NCBI GenBank assembly: GCA_001939945.1
Contig: MOEB01000037.1
Location: 1 to 38,634, forward strand
Length of the DNA: 38,634 bases
Origin: Aerophototrophica crusticola
GTDB lineage: Bacteria > Pseudomonadota > Alphaproteobacteria > Azospirillales > Azospirillaceae
Reading direction: 5' to 3'
The translations under genes and the position numbers were made by a program. The notes under the pieces were generated by a model. The model did no database searches, was not told the DNA's origin, and saw only the letters and a program-made list of their open reading frames with translations. Position 1 is the first letter of the stretch. The number at the start of each line of letters is the position of its first letter. Of this stretch, positions 7,946 through 15,506 are shown one piece after another.

Positions 7946-8722
7946 CTACCTCCGCGCCGCCGGGCCAGGGAAGCCGTGCCCCGCGCCATGGTCATGGCCA
8001 TGGTGGTGCCCGCCGGACGCCGCCTGGGCGATGCTCATCGGCGGCCGGTCATAGGCCATGCCGTGGTTGTCCACATGCTCGATGAAGCTGGCGTAGGCGC
8101 CGGGGAAGCCGAGCATGCGCCAGCCCACCATGTCGCGGTTGCCGCCATGGACAGGGTCGGACAGGAAGCCCTCCACCGTGTTGGCCAGCAGCGTCTCGAA
8201 GAACACCGGGGCGGGGACGGAGGGGAGCTTCATCTCCCCGCTCTCCAGCGCCTTCAGCACCTTGTCCTGCCGGTCCGGCGGCAGGTCCCAGAAGGCCGCC
8301 TTCTCCCGCTTGGGCACCAGCTCCAGGATGTCGGCCAGGGCGGCCTTATAGAGCTGGGCGGGGGCGTAGGGCAGCTGGTAGCCGAACTCGGGCGGGGCGT
8401 CGGGTTTCCAGGGGCCGGCCAGGAACATGCGGTGGCCCTCGCCATAGGCGCCCGCGAGCTGCTGGTCCAGGTAGTCCACCACCCCCGCGCCCACGGCCCC
8501 GGGCCATTCCGGGTCGGGGGGGATCAGCCGGTCCACGGCGGCCGTGACGAACCGCTCCTCCGGCGCCGTGAAGAAGGCGCGGGGCTTGCCCGACGGCACC
8601 GGGCCCGCGGGCACGTAGGCGGGAGGGGCGGCCGGGGCGGGTTGGCCGATGGCGGGGAGGGCGGTGGCCCCCAGCGCCCCGGCGCTGCCCAGGAACAGGC
8701 GGCGGGTCAGGTGCGGGGCCAT
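7946..8722 (-). CDS. Gluconate 2-dehydrogenase subunit 3 family protein (Tat-exported)
   Basis: A 258-residue small subunit of a membrane-associated GMC dehydrogenase. The N-terminus TRRLFLGSAGALGATALP is a twin-arginine signal; in this family the small subunit carries the folded large subunit across the membrane. The body has the family features FFTAPEERFVTAAVDRLIPPD near residues 50-70 and a later GWRMLGFPG segment. The last ~25 residues are His-rich (GGHHHGHDHGAGHG), which is unusual and might bind metal. Its start overlaps the stop of the small secreted protein by one base (TGATG), and the GMC gene starts four bases after its stop. Together with the flavoprotein and the cytochromes it forms the dehydrogenase complex. 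The family call is confident. Confidence 0.88.
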   Translation of the reverse strand: MAPHLTRRLFLGSAGALGATALPAIGQPAPAAPPAYVPAGPVPSGKPRAFFTAPEERFVTAAVDRLIPPDPEWPGAVGAGVVDYLDQQLAGAYGEGHRMFLAGPWKPDAPPEFGYQLPYAPAQLYKAALADILELVPKREKAAFWDLPPDRQDKVLKALESGEMKLPSVPAPVFFETLLANTVEGFLSDPVHGGNRDMVGWRMLGFPGAYASFIEHVDNHGMAYDRPPMSIAQAASGGHHHGHDHGAGHGFPGPAARR

Positions 8723-9045
8723 CAGCGGGCCTCCTTGTCCAGGGTTGGCAGGCGGGCGTAGCCCTGCAGGCAGGCCACCCGCTCGGCGGGGTCGGGCTTC
8801 CGTCGGCACTCGGCGTTGCGGCCGGCACCGCGGTCGGTCTTGGCCTCGGGCGGCCCAGAGCCGCCGCCGCCTTCCTGCGGGCCGCTGCTGCCGGTGGTCA
8901 CCTCCGTCGTCGTGCCAGCACCGACCAGCACCTCCGCGCGGCCGGCGGACTGGCCGGAGTTGGCCTGGGGCGTCACGTTGCCCTGGGCCAGCGCCGCGCC
9001 GGGCAGCAGCAGCAGGAGCAGCCCTGCGAGAAGAGTTGCGTGCAT
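8722..9045 (-). CDS. Small secreted protein, first gene of the oxidase operon
   Basis: A 107-residue protein with a clear Sec signal (LLAGLLLLLLPGAALAQ, cleavage after ALA). The mature part begins with a low-complexity Gly/Ser/Thr-rich stretch (residues ~22-70) and ends with a compact basic segment holding two cysteines (NAECRRKPDPAERVACLQG). I recognise no family. The two Cys are not in a haem-binding motif and may form a disulfide. It is the promoter-proximal gene of the nine-gene dehydrogenase/oxidase operon, joined to the next gene by a TGATG overlap, so it is likely translated with the dehydrogenase. It may be an accessory or maturation factor of the dehydrogenase, but nothing in the sequence proves this. 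Confidence 0.7.
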   Translation of the reverse strand: MHATLLAGLLLLLLPGAALAQGNVTPQANSGQSAGRAEVLVGAGTTTEVTTGSSGPQEGGGGSGPPEAKTDRGAGRNAECRRKPDPAERVACLQGYARLPTLDKEAR

Positions 9046-9374
9046 GGCCGGGCCCCTGGACGGTGGAGTCTAGGGGCAACGCCGCACCCCTTGGCGTGTC
9101 GCAGGCCAACTCAGGATTTTTCCCGGTATAGGCGTGGTACCGCCAAAGCAGGACGACCTCCCGGGCGCGTTGGCAGCCGACATCCGCCGCCGGGGCCAGC
9201 CGTCACGCAAAGTTCAAGGAAGCGGGCAGCCACTCTCCCCCGCTGGGAATGTTGCGGGGTGACCTGACCGCCATCGTGAACGCGGGGCTGCTGCCGGCCA
9301 CCTGCCCCTTCCGCCCCGCCGAGGTCAGGGGTACGGCCATTGCGTCACGGGCGTGGGGGCCCAAGCTGCCGAGG
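9046..9374. other. Intergenic region upstream of the oxidase operon
   Basis: A 329-base non-coding stretch between the PAS hybrid kinase and the nine-gene operon, both on the minus strand. It must hold the promoter of the operon. I see no convincing -35/-10 pair. The sequence GCCGAGGTCAGG occurs twice about 50 bases apart, near 9319 and 9369; the second copy is part of a short hairpin (CTGCC/GGCAG, 9366-9382) overlapping the kinase stop codon. Two spaced inverted repeats nearer the operon are listed separately. Confidence 0.5.
9091..9142. promoter_or_regulatory. Pair of 19-bp inverted repeats upstream of the operon
   Basis: TTGGC-N9-GCCAA (9091-9109) and CGGTA-N9-TACCG (9124-9142) have the same geometry, with centres 33 bases (about three helical turns) apart, lying 46-97 bases upstream of the first gene of the oxidase operon. 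They could be operator half-sites for a dimeric regulator. Five-base arms arise by chance fairly often, so this is a weak call. Confidence 0.25.
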
Positions 9375-12300
9375 TCAGGCAGTCCCGGCAAGCCGGGCGA
9401 GGCTGGCGGCCAGCTCGTCCTTGCGGAACGGCTTGGCCAGGCGGGGCAGGTCGGGGGCGACGCCCTCGGCCTCGGCATACCCCGAGACCACGAGGACCCG
9501 CGTGCCTGGCAGCCCCGAGCGCACGGTGCGCGCGAGGTCGGTGCCCGTCATCCCGGGCATGAGGTGGTCGGTGACGAGCAGGTCCGGCCGCAGCCCGTCG
9601 CGCACCAGGGCCAGGGCCGCCTCCGCCGACCCGGCCTCCACCACGGCGTAGCCGAGGTCGCCCAGCATGTCGGCGGTGCTCTCGCGGACGAGGTCCTCGT
9701 CGTCGACAAGCAGCGCGGTGCCGGACCCGGGCAACCCCGGGGAAGCCTCGGCGGCCGCCCCGGCGGCCGCGGCTGGCGCGTCGGTCGCCGGCAGCCAGAG
9801 CTCGACGGTGGTGCCGCTGCCGGGGCAGCTCCGGATGGTGAGCGCCCCGCCCAACTGCGAGGCGAGCCCGTGCGCCATCGACAGGCCGAGGCCCGTGCCC
9901 TTGCCGACCCCCTTCGTCGAGAAGAACGGCTCCACGGCGCGCGCGAGCGTGGCCTCGTCCATGCCGACCCCGGTGTCGGCCACCGACAGCCGGACATACC
10001 GGTCCGGGCGCAGCTTGGCCGCGTGGCCCGGCCCCACCCGCTCCTCGCCCGCCGTGATGCGGAGCGTGCCGCCGTCCGGCATCGCGTCGCGCGCGTTCAC
10101 GCCGAGGTTCAGGAGCGCCATCTCCAGCTGGTTGGGGTCTGCCTTGGCCGGCGGCAGGCCGGGCGGCACCTCCACGACCACCTGGACCTGCGGCCCCGAC
10201 GTGCTGGCCACCAGGCCGGCCATCCCGGCGACGAGCCCGCCGACGTCCACCGCCACCGGCTGGAGCGGCTGGCGGCGCGCGAAGGCCAGCAGCCGCTGGA
10301 CCAGCGCCTTGGCGCGCTCCGCCGACTGCAGCGCCCCGTCGATCAGGCGGTGCTCACGCCCGCCGCCGACCCCGCGGCGCTGGAGCAGGTCGAGGGCCCC
10401 CATGATGGGGGTGAGCAGGTTGTTGAAGTCGTGCGCCACGCCGCCGGTGAGCTGGCCCATGGCCTCCATCTTCTGCGACTGACGCAGCGCCTCCTGGGCG
10501 GCCTCCAGCGCGGCCTGCCGCTCCTTCTCGTCCGTGACGTCGCGGGTCACCGAGTAGAGCTTGCCGCCCTCGGGCACGGCGACCCAGGACAGCCAGCGCC
10601 AGCCGCCGTTCCGGGTCCGGTAGCGGTTCTCGAAGTGCAGCACGGGGTTGCCCGCCCGCACCCGCGCGAAGGCCTCCGCGCTCGCCCCGGCGTCGTCGGG
10701 GTGCACGAAGTCGGCGTAGGGCCGCCCCTCGACCTCGCCCGCCCCCCAGCCGAGCGCGGCCGTCCAGGCCGGGTTGCAGGCGTCGAAGGTGCCCGTGGCC
10801 ATGTCGATGACGGACAGCAGGTCGAGGCTGTGCTGCCAGACCAGGCCCCGCTCGCGGGTGCGCTGCGCCACCTCCCGCTCGAGGTCGGCGTTCAACGCGC
10901 GCAGCCGCGCCTCGCTCGCCCTCAGCGCCTCCGCGGCGGCCTTCTCCTCCGTGACCTCCTCCGCCGAGATGGCGATCCCGGCGACGGCTCCGCCGGGCTC
11001 CCGGAGCGGCACCCAGTTCTCCCGCCAGGCGCGATCCACGCCCGGCTTGGCAGGCGTGGTCCCCGTGACCTCTACCCCATGGAGCGCTTCGCCGGCCAGG
11101 ACACGCCCGAGGAGCCCGATGACTTGGTCGCCGAGGCCCGGGACCACCTCGGCAACCGTGCGCCCGATGTGGGCCTCGGCGGGGACGCCGTTGATCTCGG
11201 CCAGGCGGTCGTTGACGCGCACGTACCGGAGGTCGCGGTCGAGCACGCACAGGCCCACCGGCGCCGCGTCGTAGATCGCGCGCAGCTCCTCGGCCTGCCG
11301 GCGGTGCCCGGCCTCCGCCAGCTTGCGGTCGTGGATGTCCACGGACGCCCCGAACCAGCGCACGACCTCGCCCGTGGCCGGGTCGCGGTACGGCTCGCCG
11401 CGCACCAGGAACCAGCGGTACCCGCCCGTGGCCGACCGGATCCGGTGCTCGACGCGGAACGTGGTGCCGGCGCGGCGGGCCGCTTCGAAGGCCGCCATCG
11501 TCGCGGCCCCGTCCTCCGGGTGGACATGGGCCGCCGCCACGTCGGCGGCCGTGGCCTGCCAGAAGGGCTCCCCGGTGTAGTCGGACCATTGGCGGTTGAA
11601 GAACTCGACGCGACCCTCGGCGTCGGTGATCCAGACGATCTGGGGCACGGCGTCGGCCATGAGCCGGAACCGCGCCTCGCTCTCGCGCAGCGCCTCCCGG
11701 GCCTCCCTACGGTCGGTCACGTCACGCCAGAACACGGCGAGCCCCCCGTCGGCCGCCGGCGAGGCCCGCATCTCCAGCCACCGGGCGCGGCCGTCCGGGA
11801 GGACGTGGCGGTGCTCGAGCGACACGGGCAGCCGCTCCGCCATCGCCCGCTTGAGGAGCCGCCCGAGTTCCGACCCCTCGCTGCCCGGGTGGGCCTCCCA
11901 ATACGGCCGGCCGACGACCTCCCCCCGGGGGCGCCCGTCCAGGCGCTGCGCCTCGCCGTTCTGCTCCAGGATGGTGAAGTCGGGGCCGAGCAGGCGGAAG
12001 GCCTCGTCCATGCCGTCCAGGACGCGCCACAGCCGCTGGTCGCGCCCGTGCGGGCCGGCGTCGGTCCGCACTGTGCCGGTGACCTCGGCCAGCGGGTGGA
12101 ACACCCCGCCCACGGCCCCGGCCTCGTCGCGCACGGGCAGGAAGCTGCCGGTGAAGTGGCGTTCCCCAGCGCTGCCACCTGGGCCGCACAGCGTCACCGC
12201 GTGCTCGTCGGCCGTGACCGCCTCGCCCGCGAACACGCGGTCGAGGACCGGGCCGGGGAAGTGCCCGCGGGCCTCGCCCCAGGTCTCGGCCACCGGCCGC

Positions 12301-12560
12301 CCCAGCGCGGCGGGGTGCCGTCCCCCGGCGAGCGGCACGTACGCGTCGTTGTAGAGCTGCACGCGCGCCGGCCCCCAGACGACTGACGCGGGGCCGGGGA
12401 AGGCGAGCATGATGTCGACCGCGGTCCTCAGGCTCTGCGGCCACGCCGCCATCGGCCCGAGCGGCGTCGCGGCCCAGTCGTGCTCCCGGACGCGCCGCGC
12501 CATCTCGCCGCCCTGGGCGCCGGGGGCCGTCACCAGGACGGGAGGTTGGTCTGCGGCCAC
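9375..12560 (-). CDS. Multi-PAS hybrid sensor histidine kinase with receiver domain
   Basis: A 1061-residue soluble hybrid kinase without transmembrane helices. The N-terminal ~560-700 residues are serial PAS-type sensor modules, at least four: PAS_3-like repeats ending in motifs such as WRDVTDRREA, GASVDIHDRKL, SAEEVTEEKAA and SVTRDVTDEKE. A HisKA domain follows with phospho-acceptor H710 in GGVAHDFNNLL, then a HATPase domain with DTGVGMDE and GKGTGLGLSM, and a C-terminal receiver with phospho-acceptor D998 in TDHLMPGMTG. The start is a GTG at 12560 with AGGAAGG six bases upstream. The downstream partner is unknown because no response regulator with an output domain is encoded nearby. It lies directly upstream of the dehydrogenase/oxidase operon on the same strand, so redox or substrate sensing for that operon is possible but not shown. 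Ligands of the PAS domains cannot be inferred. Confidence 0.92.
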   Translation of the reverse strand: MAADQPPVLVTAPGAQGGEMARRVREHDWAATPLGPMAAWPQSLRTAVDIMLAFPGPASVVWGPARVQLYNDAYVPLAGGRHPAALGRPVAETWGEARGHFPGPVLDRVFAGEAVTADEHAVTLCGPGGSAGERHFTGSFLPVRDEAGAVGGVFHPLAEVTGTVRTDAGPHGRDQRLWRVLDGMDEAFRLLGPDFTILEQNGEAQRLDGRPRGEVVGRPYWEAHPGSEGSELGRLLKRAMAERLPVSLEHRHVLPDGRARWLEMRASPAADGGLAVFWRDVTDRREAREALRESEARFRLMADAVPQIVWITDAEGRVEFFNRQWSDYTGEPFWQATAADVAAAHVHPEDGAATMAAFEAARRAGTTFRVEHRIRSATGGYRWFLVRGEPYRDPATGEVVRWFGASVDIHDRKLAEAGHRRQAEELRAIYDAAPVGLCVLDRDLRYVRVNDRLAEINGVPAEAHIGRTVAEVVPGLGDQVIGLLGRVLAGEALHGVEVTGTTPAKPGVDRAWRENWVPLREPGGAVAGIAISAEEVTEEKAAAEALRASEARLRALNADLEREVAQRTRERGLVWQHSLDLLSVIDMATGTFDACNPAWTAALGWGAGEVEGRPYADFVHPDDAGASAEAFARVRAGNPVLHFENRYRTRNGGWRWLSWVAVPEGGKLYSVTRDVTDEKERQAALEAAQEALRQSQKMEAMGQLTGGVAHDFNNLLTPIMGALDLLQRRGVGGGREHRLIDGALQSAERAKALVQRLLAFARRQPLQPVAVDVGGLVAGMAGLVASTSGPQVQVVVEVPPGLPPAKADPNQLEMALLNLGVNARDAMPDGGTLRITAGEERVGPGHAAKLRPDRYVRLSVADTGVGMDEATLARAVEPFFSTKGVGKGTGLGLSMAHGLASQLGGALTIRSCPGSGTTVELWLPATDAPAAAAGAAAEASPGLPGSGTALLVDDEDLVRESTADMLGDLGYAVVEAGSAEAALALVRDGLRPDLLVTDHLMPGMTGTDLARTVRSGLPGTRVLVVSGYAEAEGVAPDLPRLAKPFRKDELAASLARLAGTA

Positions 12561-12775
12561 GCTTCGCCTTCCTGATGCTTCCCCACGCCCGCGCCCCGGC
12601 CCGGATGACGGGGGGCGCGCCGCGACTGCCCCGGCCGGCCCGGGGCGCGGGCGGCATGTGGGGGACAGGCCCCCGCCGCCGTGCCGCGATCTTGGCCCAG
12701 CCGCCCGCCGGGCTCAAGCGCCGAAGGGCGCCGACCGCCCAGCCATGGGGCGGGACGGCGTCGGCCGGCCGGGCC

Positions 12776-13216
12776 TCAGCCCCCGTTCGGGTCCGGGAAG
12801 GTGACGGTGACGCGGGTTCCCCCGTCGCCGGCCGGCTCGACCAGGGCCCTGCCCTTGACCTGCTCGCCGAAGGCCTTGACCAGGTCCAGGCCCAGCGCGC
12901 CCTGGCGCCGGGACGGGGGCAGCCCCACGCCGTCGTCCTCCACCGTGAGCCGCACCAGCCCGCCCCCGCGGACCGCAGCGACACCCGCAGGTGCCCTTCC
13001 GCCCCCGGGGAAGGCGTGCTTCATCGCGTTAATGGCCTCCGACACGACCAGGGCCAGGAGGAATGCGGGCCGGGACGCCGCCGACATCAGGACGGCGCCA
13101 AGGCCGAGCGGCAGCGTGCCGGCAGGGCCCGCCGGCAGGGGTGGGATGGCTGCCCGTGGCCGGCCGCGGCGCCGTCCCGGCCGCCCGGTTCGCAGGGCGT
13201 CCTCCCTTCCCGGCAT
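12776..13216 (-). pseudogene. Histidine kinase ATPase-domain remnant with compensating frameshifts
   Basis: An open frame of up to 146 residues matching only the C-terminal ATPase domain of an HWE/HisKA_2-type kinase: N box in VVSEAINAMKHAFPGG, G1 in VEDDGVGLP, G2-like ALGLDLVKAFGEQVKG. The dimerisation/phospho-acceptor domain is missing, because upstream DNA belongs to the molybdoenzyme gene. Between 13000 and about 12958 the reading frame gives RAPAGVAAVRGG, unlike the family, whereas the +1 frame reads EGHLRVSLRSAGAG, which fits the family strand exactly. One extra base near 13000 and one missing base near 12958 would restore it. The likely start of the conserved part is ATG 13087; residues before it look random. 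It could be a decaying gene, a sequencing artefact or a still-active compact ATPase. I lean to a degenerate fragment. Confidence 0.6.
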
Positions 13217-13226
13217 CCGGGCCGCG

Positions 13227-15506
13227 TCAGGGAAGGGCCGCGAGGCCCGCCCGGATCTTGTCCACGGTGATGGGCAGGTCGCGCACCCGCACGCCGGTGG
13301 CGTGGAAGATGGCGTTGGAGATGGCGGCGGGGACGCCGACGATGCCGATCTCCCCCACGCCCTTGGCGCCCAGGGCGTTCACCACCTCGTCATGCTCCTC
13401 CACGAAGACCACGTCGATGTCGGGGATGTCGGCGCTGACCGGCACGTGGTACTCGGCCAGGTCGTGGTTCATCACGCGGCCCAGCGTGTGGTCGGTCATG
13501 GCTTCCTCCTCCAGCGCCATGCCGACGCCCCAGACCACCGCGCCCAGGATCTGGCTGCCGGCCGTCTTGGGGTTGATGATCCGGCCGGCGGCGATGGCGC
13601 TGACCACCCGGGTGACCCGCACCGTGCCCAGCTCCGCGTCCACCCGCACCTCCACGAAGACGGCGGAGTGGGTGCCCAGCGTGTGCCGCAGCCGGCCAAG
13701 GGCATAGGGTACGGACAGGGCCTTCTCCTCCAGCACCGGCAGGCCCGCGGCGCGCATCACCTGCTGGATCGGCATCCTGCGCGACGGGTCGTCCTGGGCG
13801 ACCACATGCCCGTCGGCGAAGCGCACCGACCCCACCCCCGCCAGTGGCGAACCCTCGGCATCCCGCGCCAGCGCGTGCAGACGCTTGGCAAGCTGGTCGC
13901 ACGCCGCCTTCACGGCCGAGCCGACGGAGGACACGGTCCAGGACCCGCCCTGGATCGGTGCCTGGGGCAGGGAGGAGTCGCCGATCTCCACCGCCACGTC
14001 CGCCGTCTCCAGTCCCAGCACCTCCGCCGCGACCTGGGCCAGCACCGTGTAGGTGCCCGTGCCGATGTCCGAGCTGGCGGTGGCGATGGACAGCTTGCCG
14101 TTGGCCCCCAGCGTCGCCTTGGCGGAGGCCGGGTTCTGCATGGCGTCCCAGACGCCGGCCGCCATGCCCCAGCCCACCAGCTCCCGCCCGTCCCGCATGG
14201 AGCGGGGCGGGGGCAGGTGGTCCGGCCAGCCGAACCGCTCCGCCCCCTGGCGGAAGCAGGCGCGCAGCTCCTTGCTGGAAAAGGGCTTGCCCGTGTTGGG
14301 GTCCGCCTCCGCATAGTTCTTCAGGCGGAGCTGGATGGGGTCCATGCCCAGCTTCCAGGCCAGCTCGTCCATGGCCACCTCCAGCGCCGGGACGCCGGTG
14401 GCGGCACCGGGGGCGCGCTGGTCCAGGGGCGTGTGCACGTCCAGCCGCGACAGCCTGTAGTCCAGCCGGACGTTGTCGCAGCGGTACTGCTGGCCGGACC
14501 AGTTGACGACGATCTCCACGTAGTTCTCGGCCTGGGAGCTTTCCTGCACCGCCTCATGGACCAGGGCGGTGAGCGTGCCGTCGCGCGAGGCGCCCAGCGC
14601 CACCCGCTGCCAGGTCTCCGGCCGGTGGCCGAAGCTGAACATCTGCGGCCGGGACAGCTCCACCCGCACCGACCGCTTCAGCGCCAGGGCGGCCAGCACC
14701 GCCAGGAACAGCTGGTGCTGCGGCCGCAGGCCCGACCCGAAGGCGCCGCCGACGAAGGGCGACAGCACCCGCACCGACGATTTGGGCAAGTTGAACACGC
14801 CGCAGACCCAGCTCTGGCAGTTCAGCACGCCCTGGGTCTTGTCATGGATCGTCAGGCTGCCGTCGGGATGGTACTCGACGGTGCTGGCGTGCATCTCGAT
14901 GGGGTTGTGGTACTCGGCCGCCTGGGTGAACTCCAGGTCCACCGACACCTCCGCCGCCGCCAGGGCCGCGTCGGCGTCGCCCCGGGGTGCCGGCGGGGGC
15001 TCGAACCCGCCCTTGTCCTTGCCGGGGGTGAAGGTGATGTCCCGGTTCATCAGCAGGCTGGTCTGGTGCGGCTCCGCCTCGTACGCCACCTCCACCAGCC
15101 GGGCGGCCAGGCGCGCCGCCTCGAAGCTTTCCGCCACCACCAGGGCCACGGGCTGCAGGGAATGGGACACGTTGGCGTCATACAGCGGGCGGAGGGGGGA
15201 GCCCTTGGGCGCGTCCTGGTCCTTCCACTTGCGGTCCAGCCAGGCCAGGTCCGGCCGGTTCTCATGGGTCAGGATATGGACCACGCCCGGTACCGCCATG
15301 GCTTTGCCGGTGTCGATCCGGGTGACCCGCCCCTTGGCGATGGCACTGGAGACGACGTAGCCGTGCAGCAGGCCGGGGATGGCGTGCTCCCCGGCATAGC
15401 GGGCGGCGCCGGTGACCTTCAGCCGCCCGTCCACGCGGGACACGGGCTTGCCCACCTGGGTCGTCGGGCCTTCCAGCAGGCCGGGCATGCGGGGGATGGG
15501 AATCAT
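13227..15506 (-). CDS. Molybdenum hydroxylase, molybdopterin-binding subunit
   Basis: A 759-residue large subunit of the xanthine/aldehyde dehydrogenase family, closest in layout to PaoC/YagR. The N-terminal domain (GKPVSRVDGRLKVTGAARYA) is the a/b hammerhead, followed by molybdenum cofactor-binding motifs such as GGAFGSGLRPQHQL, and, near the C-terminus, GAKGVGEIG with the expected catalytic Glu719. The subunit hydroxylates an aldehyde or N-heterocycle at the Mo centre and passes electrons through the 2Fe-2S subunit to FAD. It has no signal peptide. Its start overlaps the FAD subunit gene by four bases, and it is the last gene of a three-gene operon. No XdhC/PaoD-type cofactor-insertion chaperone is encoded in the window. 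The substrate cannot be assigned. Confidence 0.93.
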   Translation of the reverse strand: MIPIPRMPGLLEGPTTQVGKPVSRVDGRLKVTGAARYAGEHAIPGLLHGYVVSSAIAKGRVTRIDTGKAMAVPGVVHILTHENRPDLAWLDRKWKDQDAPKGSPLRPLYDANVSHSLQPVALVVAESFEAARLAARLVEVAYEAEPHQTSLLMNRDITFTPGKDKGGFEPPPAPRGDADAALAAAEVSVDLEFTQAAEYHNPIEMHASTVEYHPDGSLTIHDKTQGVLNCQSWVCGVFNLPKSSVRVLSPFVGGAFGSGLRPQHQLFLAVLAALALKRSVRVELSRPQMFSFGHRPETWQRVALGASRDGTLTALVHEAVQESSQAENYVEIVVNWSGQQYRCDNVRLDYRLSRLDVHTPLDQRAPGAATGVPALEVAMDELAWKLGMDPIQLRLKNYAEADPNTGKPFSSKELRACFRQGAERFGWPDHLPPPRSMRDGRELVGWGMAAGVWDAMQNPASAKATLGANGKLSIATASSDIGTGTYTVLAQVAAEVLGLETADVAVEIGDSSLPQAPIQGGSWTVSSVGSAVKAACDQLAKRLHALARDAEGSPLAGVGSVRFADGHVVAQDDPSRRMPIQQVMRAAGLPVLEEKALSVPYALGRLRHTLGTHSAVFVEVRVDAELGTVRVTRVVSAIAAGRIINPKTAGSQILGAVVWGVGMALEEEAMTDHTLGRVMNHDLAEYHVPVSADIPDIDVVFVEEHDEVVNALGAKGVGEIGIVGVPAAISNAIFHATGVRVRDLPITVDKIRAGLAALP

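Noticed and set aside
9203-9478. Minus-strand frame with GQVAGSSPAF, resembling translated tRNA sequence
   Set aside because: The DNA lacks the TTCGA loop of tRNA genes and no cloverleaf can be drawn; it also overlaps the kinase 3' end.
9249-12386. Long plus-strand open frame of more than 1000 codons
   Set aside because: It is antisense to the multi-PAS kinase, whose domains are all intact on the minus strand; no motif is visible in the plus-strand product.
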